Assembly: GCA_016705065.1 (NCBI GenBank)
Contig: JADIYY010000001.1
Location: 682,001-746,000 of the forward strand
DNA from: Candidatus Aalborgiella aggregata
GTDB taxonomy: Bacteria; Pseudomonadota; Gammaproteobacteria; Burkholderiales; Burkholderiaceae_C
Direction: 5' to 3'
Length of the DNA: 64,000 nucleotides
Made by a program: the position numbers and the translations under genes. Below, one piece after another: positions 42,132 to 50,986 of the stretch. The notes beneath the pieces were generated by a model that saw only the letters and a list, made by a program, of their open reading frames with translations, made no database searches and was not told the DNA's origin. Numbering within the stretch: the stretch's first letter is position 1; each line of letters opens with the position of its first letter.

Positions 42132-43142
42132 TTATTTTTTGGCCATGACGCGAACCATTTCCAAGCACTTGTTGGAATAGCCCCATTCGTTGTCATACCA
42201 AGAAACCAATTTAACGAATGTGCCATCCAAGGCAATGCTGGCATCGGCATCAAACACGCTGGTGCAGGTTTCGCCACGGAAATCAGTAGCCACCACTTTG
42301 TCTTCGGTGTAGCCTAATACGCCTTTCAATGCGCCTTGTGACTGTGCTTTCATTTCAGCGCAAATTTCGGCCAATGTGGCTGGGTTGTTCAATTCGCATG
42401 TCAAATCAACCACTGAAACGTCAGAAGTTGGCACGCGGAAAGACATGCCAGTGAGCTTTTTGTTGAGTTCAGGAATCACCACACCCACCGCTTTGGCAGC
42501 GCCAGTTGACGATGGAATGATGTTTTCCAAAATACCGCGGCCACCGCGCCAGTCTTTGTTGGATGGACCGTCTACGGTTTTTTGTGTAGCTGTTGCCGCG
42601 TGCACGGTGGTCATCAAACCACGCTTGATACCCCATTTGTCGTTCACCACTTTGGCCAAAGGTGCCAAACAGTTGGTGGTGCAAGATGCATTGCTGATGA
42701 TGGTTTGACCAGCGTAGGTTTTGTCGTTCACGCCGTAGACAAACATAGGGGTGTCGTCTTTGGAAGGTGCTGAAAACAGAACCTTTTTAGCGCCTGCAGT
42801 GATGTGTTTTTCGCCTGATGCTTTGTCTAAAAACAAGCCTGTGGATTCAATCACCACTTCAGCGCCAACTTCGTTCCACTTCAAAGCTGCTGGGTCACGC
42901 TCTTGGGTCAAGCGAATGCGTTGACCATTCACAATCAAAGTATTGCCTTCAACAGAAATGTCGCCGCCTTTGAACCGACCATGGACAGAATCGTATTGCA
43001 GCATATATGCCAAATATTCTGGCTCTAACAAATCATTGATGCCAACAATCTCGATGTCTTTGAAACTCATGAGTGCAGAACGAAACACGTTGCGACCGAT
43101 GCGACCGAAGCCGTTGATACCTACTTTGATTTTTGCTGTCAT
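42132..43142 (-). CDS. gap: Glyceraldehyde-3-phosphate dehydrogenase
   Basis: A 336-residue type I GAPDH. GINGFGRIGRNVFRSA binds the cofactor, the active-site Cys is in SNASCTTNCLAPL, and the C-terminal SWYDNEWGYSNKCLEMV is intact. It reduces 1,3-bisphosphoglycerate in carbon fixation. Cofactor preference was not resolved. It lies between gph and pgk. Confidence 0.95.
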   Translation of the reverse strand: MTAKIKVGINGFGRIGRNVFRSALMSFKDIEIVGINDLLEPEYLAYMLQYDSVHGRFKGGDISVEGNTLIVNGQRIRLTQERDPAALKWNEVGAEVVIESTGLFLDKASGEKHITAGAKKVLFSAPSKDDTPMFVYGVNDKTYAGQTIISNASCTTNCLAPLAKVVNDKWGIKRGLMTTVHAATATQKTVDGPSNKDWRGGRGILENIIPSSTGAAKAVGVVIPELNKKLTGMSFRVPTSDVSVVDLTCELNNPATLAEICAEMKAQSQGALKGVLGYTEDKVVATDFRGETCTSVFDADASIALDGTFVKLVSWYDNEWGYSNKCLEMVRVMAKK

Positions 43143-43247
43143 GGTTTGCTTTCAATAAAAATGGCTCGTTTGAGATGAAGCCGGAGGTTAATAATCTGTG
43201 AAAATTCTTTAAATGCGATCGCTTTTGTTCGTTTTTGTTCGTTCGTT

Positions 43248-43916
43248 TCAGTGCAACAAGGGGGAAATATCAGGTATGACACGGTCCGGCGCACATGATT
43301 CAATTGGCTGACCCATATTGTAGCCATAGGGCAATGCCCAAACGGCGACTTCCGCATTACGCGCTGTTGCCACGTCGATGCTGGAGTCACCCACAAACAA
43401 AGCACGCTCTTTGGTCACACCAAACTGTGCCAAACAGCTTTCAATGCCCGCAGGATTAGGCTTTTTGACCGATAAAGTATCGCCGCTGACCACTTTATCG
43501 AGCAATGGCATGAGCTGATGCGCGTTCAAAACCGTGTCGGTGTAACGCCCTTCTTTGTTCGTTACCACTGCCAATTTGACGCCTTGATTGCGCAAAGCAA
43601 GCATGGTTTCGCGCACTTGAGGGTACAAATGACTGCGCGTACCGCAGCGTGCTTGGTAAAACTTGTCAAATGCTTGCAAATTGACCGTTAATCCTTCACC
43701 GGTTGTAATTGCTTCAACCGTGCTGTTTTTGACATAAGCCAAGGCTTGTATCAACAAACTGCGTGTGCCGTGACCAATCCAGTCGTTAACTTGTTGTTGC
43801 GTCACTTCTGGCAAACCGAAATGACGCAAGGTGTCATTGGTGGCGTCCATGATTTCAGGCGCGGTTTCAACCAATGTGCCATCCAAATCAAACATGATGA
43901 GGTCAAAATTTGGCAT
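43248..43916 (-). CDS. gph: Phosphoglycolate phosphatase
   Basis: A 222-residue HAD phosphatase of the CbbZ/Gph type. HAD motif I is DLIMFDLDGTLVET, motif II VVTNKE, motif III a Lys in VKKPNPAG and motif IV GDSSIDVATARN. It removes phosphate from 2-phosphoglycolate formed by the RuBisCO oxygenase reaction, which explains its place between tkt and gap. The tkt stop is 11 bp upstream. Confidence 0.9.
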   Translation of the reverse strand: MPNFDLIMFDLDGTLVETAPEIMDATNDTLRHFGLPEVTQQQVNDWIGHGTRSLLIQALAYVKNSTVEAITTGEGLTVNLQAFDKFYQARCGTRSHLYPQVRETMLALRNQGVKLAVVTNKEGRYTDTVLNAHQLMPLLDKVVSGDTLSVKKPNPAGIESCLAQFGVTKERALFVGDSSIDVATARNAEVAVWALPYGYNMGQPIESCAPDRVIPDISPLLH

Positions 43917-43926
43917 GCAATCTCAA

Positions 43927-45996
43927 TTAATTGCTAGACTTCACAATGCCAGCCGGCATTTTGCTTTCCAAACGGTCTTGCTGGCGGCTGAGCAAGCCAC
44001 GCACTTCTTTGCAGACACGCTCGGTGGTGATACCAAAGTGCTGGTACAAATCTTTCGCAGGCGCTGATTCACCGAATGTGGCAATACCGACCACTGTGCC
44101 CAAACGACCCACGTATTTGCGCCAGAAATCGGGATGTGCGGCTTCAACGGCCACGACAGGCAAATTGATGGGGAAAGTTTCGTCTTGGTAAGTTTGGCTT
44201 TGGCGGTCAAACAAATTGGTGCAAGGCATAGATACCACACGGGTGGATATGCCTTCGGCTGCCAATGCTTTATGTGCTTCCATTGCCAGGGAGGTTTCAG
44301 ATCCTGTTGCCACAATGATGGCTTGCGGGTTCGCACCTTCAGCCAATATGTAGCCGCCTTTGCGAATGTTGGTGACCATGCTCACGTCAGTTAAACGTGG
44401 CAGGTTTTGGCGCGATAAAGCCAATGCACTAGGACCGTCTTTGCGCTCAACTGCGCAAGCCCAAGCGACTGCGGTTTCCAAGCCATCGGCTGGGCGCCAT
44501 GTGTCTAAACCAGGAATGATGCGCAAAGATGGCACGTGTTCGACGGACTGGTGCGTCGGACCATCTTCACCCAAACCAATGCTGTCATGGGTAAACACAT
44601 GAATCACGCGCAGCTTCATCAACGCAGCCATGCGGATGGCGTTGCGAGAATAATCGCTGAAGGTCAAGAATGTGCCACCATAAGGAATGTAGCCGCCATG
44701 TAAAGCAATGCCGTTCATGATGGCTGCCATGCCAAATTCGCGCACACCATAGCTCAGATGATTGCCCCACTTGTCGCGACCCGCTTTGACACAGCCTTTG
44801 AAATTGGTCAAGTTTGAACCTGTCAAATCAGCAGATCCGCCAAAGAATTCGGGCACCAGTGGCGCAATCGCATCGAGTGCGTTTTGGCTTGATTTACGGG
44901 TCGCAAATGCATCCGGTTTGGCAGCGATTTCGGCAAACACAGCATTGATTTTTTCTGCATAAGCAGGCTGCAAATCACCCGCCATCCTGCGTTTGAATTC
45001 AGCAGCTTGCGCTGGGAAAGCTTTAGCATAGGCATCGAAACGGGCGTTCCATGCTTGCTCAACGGCTTGTCCGCGGGCAACGGCATTCCATGCTTCACCA
45101 ATGTGTGCTGGAATTTCAAAGGGCGGCGCAGTCCAACCTAATTTTTCACGCGTCGCGGCAACTTCTGCCGCACCCAGAGCTGCGCCGTGCACGTCGTGTG
45201 TACCCGCTTTGTTGGGCGAGCCTTGGCCAATCACGGTTTTGCAGCAAATCAATGTCGGCTTGCCATCGGCTTTGCCACTTTGCGCTTTGGCGGCTTTGAT
45301 GGCTGCGTCGATGGCGGCGGTGTTGTGTCCGTCAACTGCGGGAATCACGTTCCATCCATAGGCTTCAAAACGTTTTGGTGTGTCATCAGTGAACCAGCCT
45401 TCTACGTGACCGTCGATGGAAATGCCGTTGTCATCGTAAAACGCAATCAACTTGGACAAACGCAAAGTGCCAGCCAATGAACAGGCTTCATGGCTGATGC
45501 CTTCCATCATGCAACCGTCACCTAAAAACGCATAAGTGTGGTGATCGACGATGGCGTGCTCAGGCTGGTTGAACTCTTGTGCCAACAGTTTTTCAGCAAA
45601 AGCCATGCCTACGGCATTCGTAATGCCCTGCCCCAATGGGCCTGTGGTAGTTTCTACGCCAGGTGTGACGCCCACTTCGGGGTGGCCCGCTGTTTTGCTG
45701 TGCAATTGGCGGAAGTTTTGTAACTCGCTCATGGGTAAGTCGTAACCGGTCAAATGCAATAAGGCGTAAATCAACATCGAGCCATGACCATTTGACAAAA
45801 CAAAACGGTCGCGATCTGCCCAATGTGGGTTGCTGGGGCTGTGTTTCAGATGGCGATTCCAAAGCACTTCGGCAATTTCGGCCATGCCCATGGGCGCGCC
45901 AGGGTGGCCTGATTTTGCTTTTTCTACAGCATCAATAGCGAGAATGCGAATGGCGTTAGCCATTTCATTGGCGAGTTGTGGGTTTGGAGTTGTCAT
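43927..45996 (-). CDS. tkt: Transketolase
   Basis: A 689-residue transketolase. The thiamine diphosphate motif GDGCMMEGISHEA is followed by NDNG-like YDDNGISIDGHV; SIGLGEDGPTHQSVEH and the C-terminal domain are complete. It transfers two-carbon units in the regeneration phase of the Calvin cycle. It also serves the pentose phosphate pathway, and no other copy is in this window. Confidence 0.95.
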   Translation of the reverse strand: MTTPNPQLANEMANAIRILAIDAVEKAKSGHPGAPMGMAEIAEVLWNRHLKHSPSNPHWADRDRFVLSNGHGSMLIYALLHLTGYDLPMSELQNFRQLHSKTAGHPEVGVTPGVETTTGPLGQGITNAVGMAFAEKLLAQEFNQPEHAIVDHHTYAFLGDGCMMEGISHEACSLAGTLRLSKLIAFYDDNGISIDGHVEGWFTDDTPKRFEAYGWNVIPAVDGHNTAAIDAAIKAAKAQSGKADGKPTLICCKTVIGQGSPNKAGTHDVHGAALGAAEVAATREKLGWTAPPFEIPAHIGEAWNAVARGQAVEQAWNARFDAYAKAFPAQAAEFKRRMAGDLQPAYAEKINAVFAEIAAKPDAFATRKSSQNALDAIAPLVPEFFGGSADLTGSNLTNFKGCVKAGRDKWGNHLSYGVREFGMAAIMNGIALHGGYIPYGGTFLTFSDYSRNAIRMAALMKLRVIHVFTHDSIGLGEDGPTHQSVEHVPSLRIIPGLDTWRPADGLETAVAWACAVERKDGPSALALSRQNLPRLTDVSMVTNIRKGGYILAEGANPQAIIVATGSETSLAMEAHKALAAEGISTRVVSMPCTNLFDRQSQTYQDETFPINLPVVAVEAAHPDFWRKYVGRLGTVVGIATFGESAPAKDLYQHFGITTERVCKEVRGLLSRQQDRLESKMPAGIVKSSN

Positions 45997-46080
45997 GAGA
46001 AGTTGCTAAAGTTTAATAAGGGGTATCAGGTTTATCGGTACGGTCAAACTCAATTCTGTCTAACTCAGATAACACCAATT

Positions 46081-46965
46081 TCAGTGCGTACCGAGTGCGC
46101 GTTTACGGCGTTCCATCATGCGCCATACAAACGGCGTGAAGATGAGTTGCATGGCCAGCTCCATTTTACCGCCCGGCACCACGATGGTATTGGCACGTGA
46201 CATGAAAGAGTCGTCAATCATGTTGCGCAGGTATTGGAAATCAATGCCCTTGGGGTTGGAGAAACGAATCACCACCATGCTTTCATCAGGCGATGGAATG
46301 TCACGGGCGATAAAAGGGTTGGATGTGTCTACCGTGGGTACGCGCTGAAAGTTCACATGTGTGTGGGCAAATTGCGGGCAGATGTAGTTCACATAATCAG
46401 GCATGCGGCGCAATATGGTGTCTGTCACCGCTTCAGCACTGTAGCCACGTTGGTTTTTGTCGCGGTACAGTTTTTGAATCCACTCCAAATTCACCACGGG
46501 CACGACACCAATCAGCAAATCAGGGTGTTGCGCAACATTGACTGTCGGTGTAATCACGCCACCATGCAAACCTTCATAAAACAGCAAGTCTGAATCTTTG
46601 GGCAGTGCTTCCCAAGGTGTGAATGTGCCAGCTTCTTGTTTGTACGGTGCGGCTTCTTGGTCGTTGTGCAAATACTTGCGACGCTGACCGCTACCTGTAT
46701 TGCCGTAATCGCGAAACAGGGCTTCAATTTCAGGGAACATGTTGTTCGCTTCAGAAAAGTGGCTGAAGTTTTTATCGCCATTTTTTTCGGCTTCAGCTGC
46801 TTTCAATTTCATTTCTTTGCGGTCGTAGCGGTGAAAACTGTCGCCTTCAATGATGGCCGCTTTCACATTTTCGCGGCGGAAAATGTTTTCAAAAGTTTTG
46901 GTCACCGATGATGTTCCAGCGCCTGATGAGCCGGTGATCGCGATGATGGGGTGTTTTTCTGACAT
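46081..46965 (-). CDS. prk: Phosphoribulokinase
   Basis: A 294-residue PRK of the proteobacterial (class I, CbbP) form. The P-loop is ITGSSGAGTSSV, the catalytic acidic residue lies in EGDSFHRYDR, and EGLHGGVI and RRMPDYVNYICPQF follow. It makes ribulose-1,5-bisphosphate from ribulose-5-phosphate and ATP, the reaction specific to the Calvin cycle. A repeat copy separates it from fbp. Confidence 0.95.
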   Translation of the reverse strand: MSEKHPIIAITGSSGAGTSSVTKTFENIFRRENVKAAIIEGDSFHRYDRKEMKLKAAEAEKNGDKNFSHFSEANNMFPEIEALFRDYGNTGSGQRRKYLHNDQEAAPYKQEAGTFTPWEALPKDSDLLFYEGLHGGVITPTVNVAQHPDLLIGVVPVVNLEWIQKLYRDKNQRGYSAEAVTDTILRRMPDYVNYICPQFAHTHVNFQRVPTVDTSNPFIARDIPSPDESMVVIRFSNPKGIDFQYLRNMIDDSFMSRANTIVVPGGKMELAMQLIFTPFVWRMMERRKRALGTH

Positions 46966-46998
46966 GAGAGCTCCAAAAGTAAAAATTTATAACAAATT

Positions 46999-47050
46999 GA
47001 CCTGTAGATAACGTATTTATTGCCTATAGCGCTATTAAATAAATAGCAAC
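46999..47050 (+). repeat. Dispersed repeat copy 7 (between fbp and prk)
   Basis: GACCTGTAGATAACGTATTT, then ATTGCCTATAGCGCTATTAA, then ATAAATAGCAAC. Same orientation as the other copies. Confidence 0.75.
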
Positions 47051-47092
47051 TGATATCTTCATAGCACCTTGCTAGCTACAGGTATGCTGGTT

Positions 47093-48178
47093 TTAATCTC
47101 TGAACAAACTGCGCTCAGCAAAGAGCGGGTTCGCATCGTCTTTTTTGGCTTGTGGCTCTTTGTGATAGCGCTCTACGCGTTCTACTTCGTTTTTAGAACC
47201 AAACACCAAACCAATGCGCTGGTGCAATGAAGTAGGTTGCACCTCCAACATGGGCACTTCACCTGTGCTGGCGCGACCACCTGCTTGTTCCATGATCATG
47301 CCAATTGGATTAGCTTCGTACAACAAACGCAAACGACCTGGTTTGCTCGGGTCTTTGGTGTCACGGGGGTACAAAAATACGCCACCACGCATCAAAATGC
47401 GATGCGCTTCGGCCACCATGGAGGCAATCCAGCGCATGTTGAAATCTTTGCTACGTGGCCCTGTTTTTCCAGCCAAACATTCGTCCACATAGCGCTTGAT
47501 AGGTGCTTCCCAAAAGCGTGCGTTGGAAGCGTTAATGGCAAATTCATGCGTGTCTTCGGGTACTTTGATGTGCGGTTGCGTCAACATGAACTCACCCACA
47601 TCATGATCCAAGGTGAAGCCGTGTACACCATCACCCACTGTGATGACCAGCATGGTGGTCGGGCCGTAAAGCGCATAGCCAGCAGCAACTTGTTCAGCTC
47701 CCTTTTGCAAGAAATCTTCAACCGTGACATCTTTGGAATCTGAACGGCCGCGCAAGATGGAGAAAATACTGCCCACCGACACGTTCACATCGATGTTGCT
47801 GGAACCGTCCAATGGGTCAAACACCAAAAGGTATTTGCCACGTGGGTATTGACCCGGAATTTGATAAGGCAAATCCATTTCTTCAGACGCCATACCAGCC
47901 AAGTGACCTGCCCATTCGGTGCGCTGTATGAAGACATCGTTACTCAACACATCCAATTTCTTCTGTGTTTCGCCTTGTACATTGACCGAACCACCTACAT
48001 CCGCCGCATGGTTACCCATTGCGCCGCCCAGTTCACCTTGCGACACCGCTTTAGCGATGGCTTTGCAGGCGATGGAGATATCCAAAATCAAAGCATTGAA
48101 GTCACCGCTAGCAGTGGGAAAACGGCGACGCTCTTCTATCAAAAATTGCGTCAAGGTGGGTCTGTGAATTAAGGCCAT
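47093..48178 (-). CDS. fbp: Fructose-1,6-bisphosphatase class I
   Basis: A 361-residue class I FBPase. The metal-binding DPLDGSSNIDVN motif, GSIFSILRG and the substrate block GGVFLYPRDTK are intact. It dephosphorylates fructose-1,6-bisphosphate and, in autotrophs, often sedoheptulose-1,7-bisphosphate. It lies between rpe and prk in the leftward cbb operon. Confidence 0.95.
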   Translation of the reverse strand: MALIHRPTLTQFLIEERRRFPTASGDFNALILDISIACKAIAKAVSQGELGGAMGNHAADVGGSVNVQGETQKKLDVLSNDVFIQRTEWAGHLAGMASEEMDLPYQIPGQYPRGKYLLVFDPLDGSSNIDVNVSVGSIFSILRGRSDSKDVTVEDFLQKGAEQVAAGYALYGPTTMLVITVGDGVHGFTLDHDVGEFMLTQPHIKVPEDTHEFAINASNARFWEAPIKRYVDECLAGKTGPRSKDFNMRWIASMVAEAHRILMRGGVFLYPRDTKDPSKPGRLRLLYEANPIGMIMEQAGGRASTGEVPMLEVQPTSLHQRIGLVFGSKNEVERVERYHKEPQAKKDDANPLFAERSLFRD

Positions 48179-48250
48179 GCTTTGCTTTCAGAAATGTTTC
48201 AGTGAGCGTTATTGGAAATTTTTTTGGAGTTGTCTATGATTCGTTTATGG

Positions 48251-48943
48251 CTAGGCTGCGTTTTTTCGTAGCGTTTGCATAATGCCTTTGTAGCCGCCAC
48301 CAACGTCAGGTGCACCAAACACGGCACTGCCCGCAACGCAGGTATCGGCACCCGCACGAACGATCTCGCCAATGTTGTCGGCTTTCACGCCGCCATCCAC
48401 TTCGAGCCAAATTTCTTGTCCGCCTGCGGCCATGTGTGCATCGATACGGGCGCGCACTTGTTTCAATTTGGCCAATGTGGAAGGAATGAATTTTTGTCCG
48501 CCAAAACCGGGGTTCACGCTCATCAACAAAATCATGTCCACTTTGTCCATCACGTGGTCTAACCAATCAACGGGTGTGGCTGGGTTCAGCACCAAACCGG
48601 CTTTGCAACCCAATTCGCGAATCATGGACAGGCTGCGGTCCACGTGTTTTGATGCTTCTGGGTGAAAAGTGATGATATTGGCACCTGCTTTGGCAAACAA
48701 AGGAATGATGCTGTCAACGGGTTCTACCATCAAATGCACATCAATCGGAATGCTGACGTGTGGGCGTATCGCTTCGCACACCAATGGGCCAATGGTCAAA
48801 TTAGGCACATAGTGGTTGTCCATCACATCAAAGTGAACCAAGTCACAACCAGCGGCCTCAATGGCGCGAACTTCCTCGCCAAGCTTGGCAAAATCTGCCG
48901 ACAAAATAGAAGGTGCGATTCGGAGTTGGCGTGGCGTGGTCAT
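48251..48943 (-). CDS. rpe: Ribulose-phosphate 3-epimerase
   Basis: A 230-residue TIM-barrel epimerase. It begins IAPSILSADFAKLGEEV, shows HFDVMDNHYVPN, MSVNPGFGGQKF and LEVDGGVKADN, the metal and catalytic blocks of the family. It converts xylulose-5-phosphate to ribulose-5-phosphate for PRK. The frameshifted cbbY gene lies just upstream. Confidence 0.95.
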   Translation of the reverse strand: MTTPRQLRIAPSILSADFAKLGEEVRAIEAAGCDLVHFDVMDNHYVPNLTIGPLVCEAIRPHVSIPIDVHLMVEPVDSIIPLFAKAGANIITFHPEASKHVDRSLSMIRELGCKAGLVLNPATPVDWLDHVMDKVDMILLMSVNPGFGGQKFIPSTLAKLKQVRARIDAHMAAGGQEIWLEVDGGVKADNIGEIVRAGADTCVAGSAVFGAPDVGGGYKGIMQTLRKNAA

Positions 48944-49039
48944 GTTGGTGTATTGAATGGTAAAAATTTAATTTTACGGGTTTGGCGCGCTGGTTGGTGA
49001 TGTAATTTGGCGATTGTTGGTGTCCGTAATCTTTCAGCA

Positions 49040-49764
49040 TTACTTTTTGCTTGCCCAATAGGATTGGTGCCATTCTCTTAGCTGTGCAATGCTGATGCCG
49101 GATAAATCAGGAATCACGCGCATGGCGTCTTTGAAATCATGGTGTGCCGTGAATGAAACAGGCGTGATCACGGTCGCCAAGCCAGCGGCTGTGGCAGCCT
49201 TCAGGCCGTTGCCAGAATCTTCAAAGACAAGTGCTTCTTTGGGGTTCATTTTCATGCTTTCGAGCACTTGCAAATACACTTGTGGATGCGGTTTTTTCAG
49301 GGGTGCGGTTGATCCATCGCCGATTGTCAAGAAGTAATCTTTCCAATCCGCACCAATGGCTTTGCGCAACAAGGCAGCAATGTTGACTGGCGATGTGGTT
49401 GTGGCAATGGCCAGATTCAAACCTTGTTCAAAAGCACTATTAATTAATTTCAACACGCCAGGGCGCAATACCACCTGCCCTTGGTTAACAGCGTCTTCAT
49501 ACGCCGCTGTTTTCAATTCATGCAAACGGTTAACTGTGTCTTTGATTGCTCCACCATCCACTTCGCGCAGATCAGGCTGTACTGATTTCCAATAATGCAA
49601 GATGCGCTCTTTGCCGCCCGATACTTCGAGCAATTGGGTGTACAAAGCTTCATCCCATTCCAATCAAACCCAAATTCTTTGAACGCACTGTTAAATGCAG
49701 CGCGATGCGCAGACTCGGTGTCCGCCAAAGTACCGTCAACGTCGAATATGAGTGCTTTTAACAT
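49040..49764 (-). pseudogene. cbbY: cbbY-like HAD phosphatase, frameshifted
   Basis: The frame opening LKALIFDVDGTLADTES (HAD motif I) runs to about 49656. The rest, from WDEALYTQLLEVSGGKERI onward, continues in another frame to 49040, with motif II TTTSPVN, motif III Lys in LKKPHPQVY and motif IV EDSGNGLKAA. Inserting one T at about 49655 restores a continuous protein of about 241 residues. CbbY dephosphorylates xylulose-1,5-bisphosphate, an inhibitor of RuBisCO. The break may be real or a base-calling error in a TT pair. First gene of the leftward operon. Confidence 0.8.
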
Positions 49765-49813
49765 GGTGTTTTCCATTTCAATTGAGTGACTTTAATCGGG
49801 TTAATACATAAAT

Positions 49814-49857
49814 TCTAATCACATTTAATTGACTAGACATTAGATTTAACTTATAAT
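49814..49857 (+). promoter_or_regulatory. cbbR promoter and possible CbbR site
   Basis: -35 TTGACT (49829-49834), a 17-bp spacer and -10 TATAAT (49852-49857) give a strong sigma-70 promoter for cbbR. TCTAAT (49814-49819) and ATTAGA (49839-49844) form an inverted repeat across the -35, a possible autoregulatory CbbR site that would also face the divergent cbb operon. Confidence 0.7.
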
Positions 49858-49913
49858 AACATGCAAACGGATTTTATACCTAATTTGAAACGTCAGCACA
49901 AGAGGGGATCGTC

Positions 49914-50825
49914 ATGCCGCATTACAGCCTCAAACAAATTTTGACTTTTATTGAAGTGGCGCGTGAGCGTTCAGTATCCAAAGCGGCTGAACGATTGTTC
50001 GTGACGCAGCCCGCAGTTTCCATGCAAATCAAACAACTGGAAGAGACTTTTGGCTTGGCTTTGCTTGAACCGTCGGGTCGCAATATACGCTTAACTCAAG
50101 CCGGCAACGAATTTTTAACCCACGCCATCAACGCCGTTGCCAAATTCAAGGATTTGGAAGCCAGCATGGCAGAGTTTGCTGGCAATAAAAAAGGCCGTAT
50201 TGATTTGGCCGTGGTCAGCACTTGCAAATACTTTGTGCCCATGTTGCTGGTGCGATTCAATAAATTATTTCCCGACATTGAAATCAAACTCAGCATTGAC
50301 AACCGCGAAAATATTTTGGGTATGCTGGGTCGCAACGAGGTTGATTTGGTCATGATGGGTCGTGCGCCCAGCACTTTGGATTGTGAAGCAACCCCCATCG
50401 CCACCAACCCACAAGGCTTTGTTTGTGCCCCCGACCATCCGCTATCGCGTCGCAAACGAGGTGACTTTAACTTGCTCAAAGATCACACTTTTGTTGTGCG
50501 TGAGCCTGGCTCAGGCACCCGCGCAGCGATGGAGCGTTTGTTTGCACAGCACGACATTCCGCTGAAAGTTGCCATGGAAATGCCCAGCAATGAAACCATC
50601 AAACAAGCGGTGATGGCAGGCATGGGTATGAGCTTTTTGTCATTGCGTACCGTGCGACATGAAATTGCCTCCGGTCACATGGCGGTCGTTGATATCAACG
50701 GTATGCCGATCGTGGGACATTGGTATGTGACGCACTTAAAGCAAAAGAAATTGTCACCTGCTGCGGTTGCTTTCAAGCACTTTTTAATCGAGCAAGCCTC
50801 ACCGCTGATCGATTCTTGGGCATAA
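49914..50825 (+). CDS. cbbR: LysR-type regulator CbbR
   Basis: A 303-residue LysR regulator. The N-terminal helix-turn-helix is SVSKAAERLFVTQPAVSMQI, and the effector domain has GRAPSTLDCEATPIATNPQ typical of CbbR. It activates cbb genes in response to cycle intermediates such as RuBP. It sits between the leftward cbb operon and cbbMQO and can control both. A near-consensus promoter and an AGAGGGGA ribosome binding site precede it. Confidence 0.92.
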   Translation: MPHYSLKQILTFIEVARERSVSKAAERLFVTQPAVSMQIKQLEETFGLALLEPSGRNIRLTQAGNEFLTHAINAVAKFKDLEASMAEFAGNKKGRIDLAVVSTCKYFVPMLLVRFNKLFPDIEIKLSIDNRENILGMLGRNEVDLVMMGRAPSTLDCEATPIATNPQGFVCAPDHPLSRRKRGDFNLLKDHTFVVREPGSGTRAAMERLFAQHDIPLKVAMEMPSNETIKQAVMAGMGMSFLSLRTVRHEIASGHMAVVDINGMPIVGHWYVTHLKQKKLSPAAVAFKHFLIEQASPLIDSWA

Positions 50826-50858
50826 ACTCCAGAATAAATACATAATTATTTGCTTATC

Positions 50859-50879
50859 ATTCACATATTAAATGTGAAT
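50859..50879. promoter_or_regulatory. Palindrome upstream of cbbM, candidate CbbR operator
   Basis: ATTCACAT (50859-50866) and ATGTGAAT (50872-50879) are perfect 8-bp arms with a 5-bp spacer, 107 bp before the cbbM start. The T-N11-A type symmetry fits a LysR operator. A TATGTATAG-like -10 follows about 10-15 bp downstream. Confidence 0.65.
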
Positions 50880-50986
50880 ATACCTTATGTATAGAAGTGG
50901 TTAATATCGCAATCGTGATTTGATCAATCCTCGCTTACACAGTACAGCAGCAAATCGCAAGTATCAACAACTCAAAGGACATTGAC

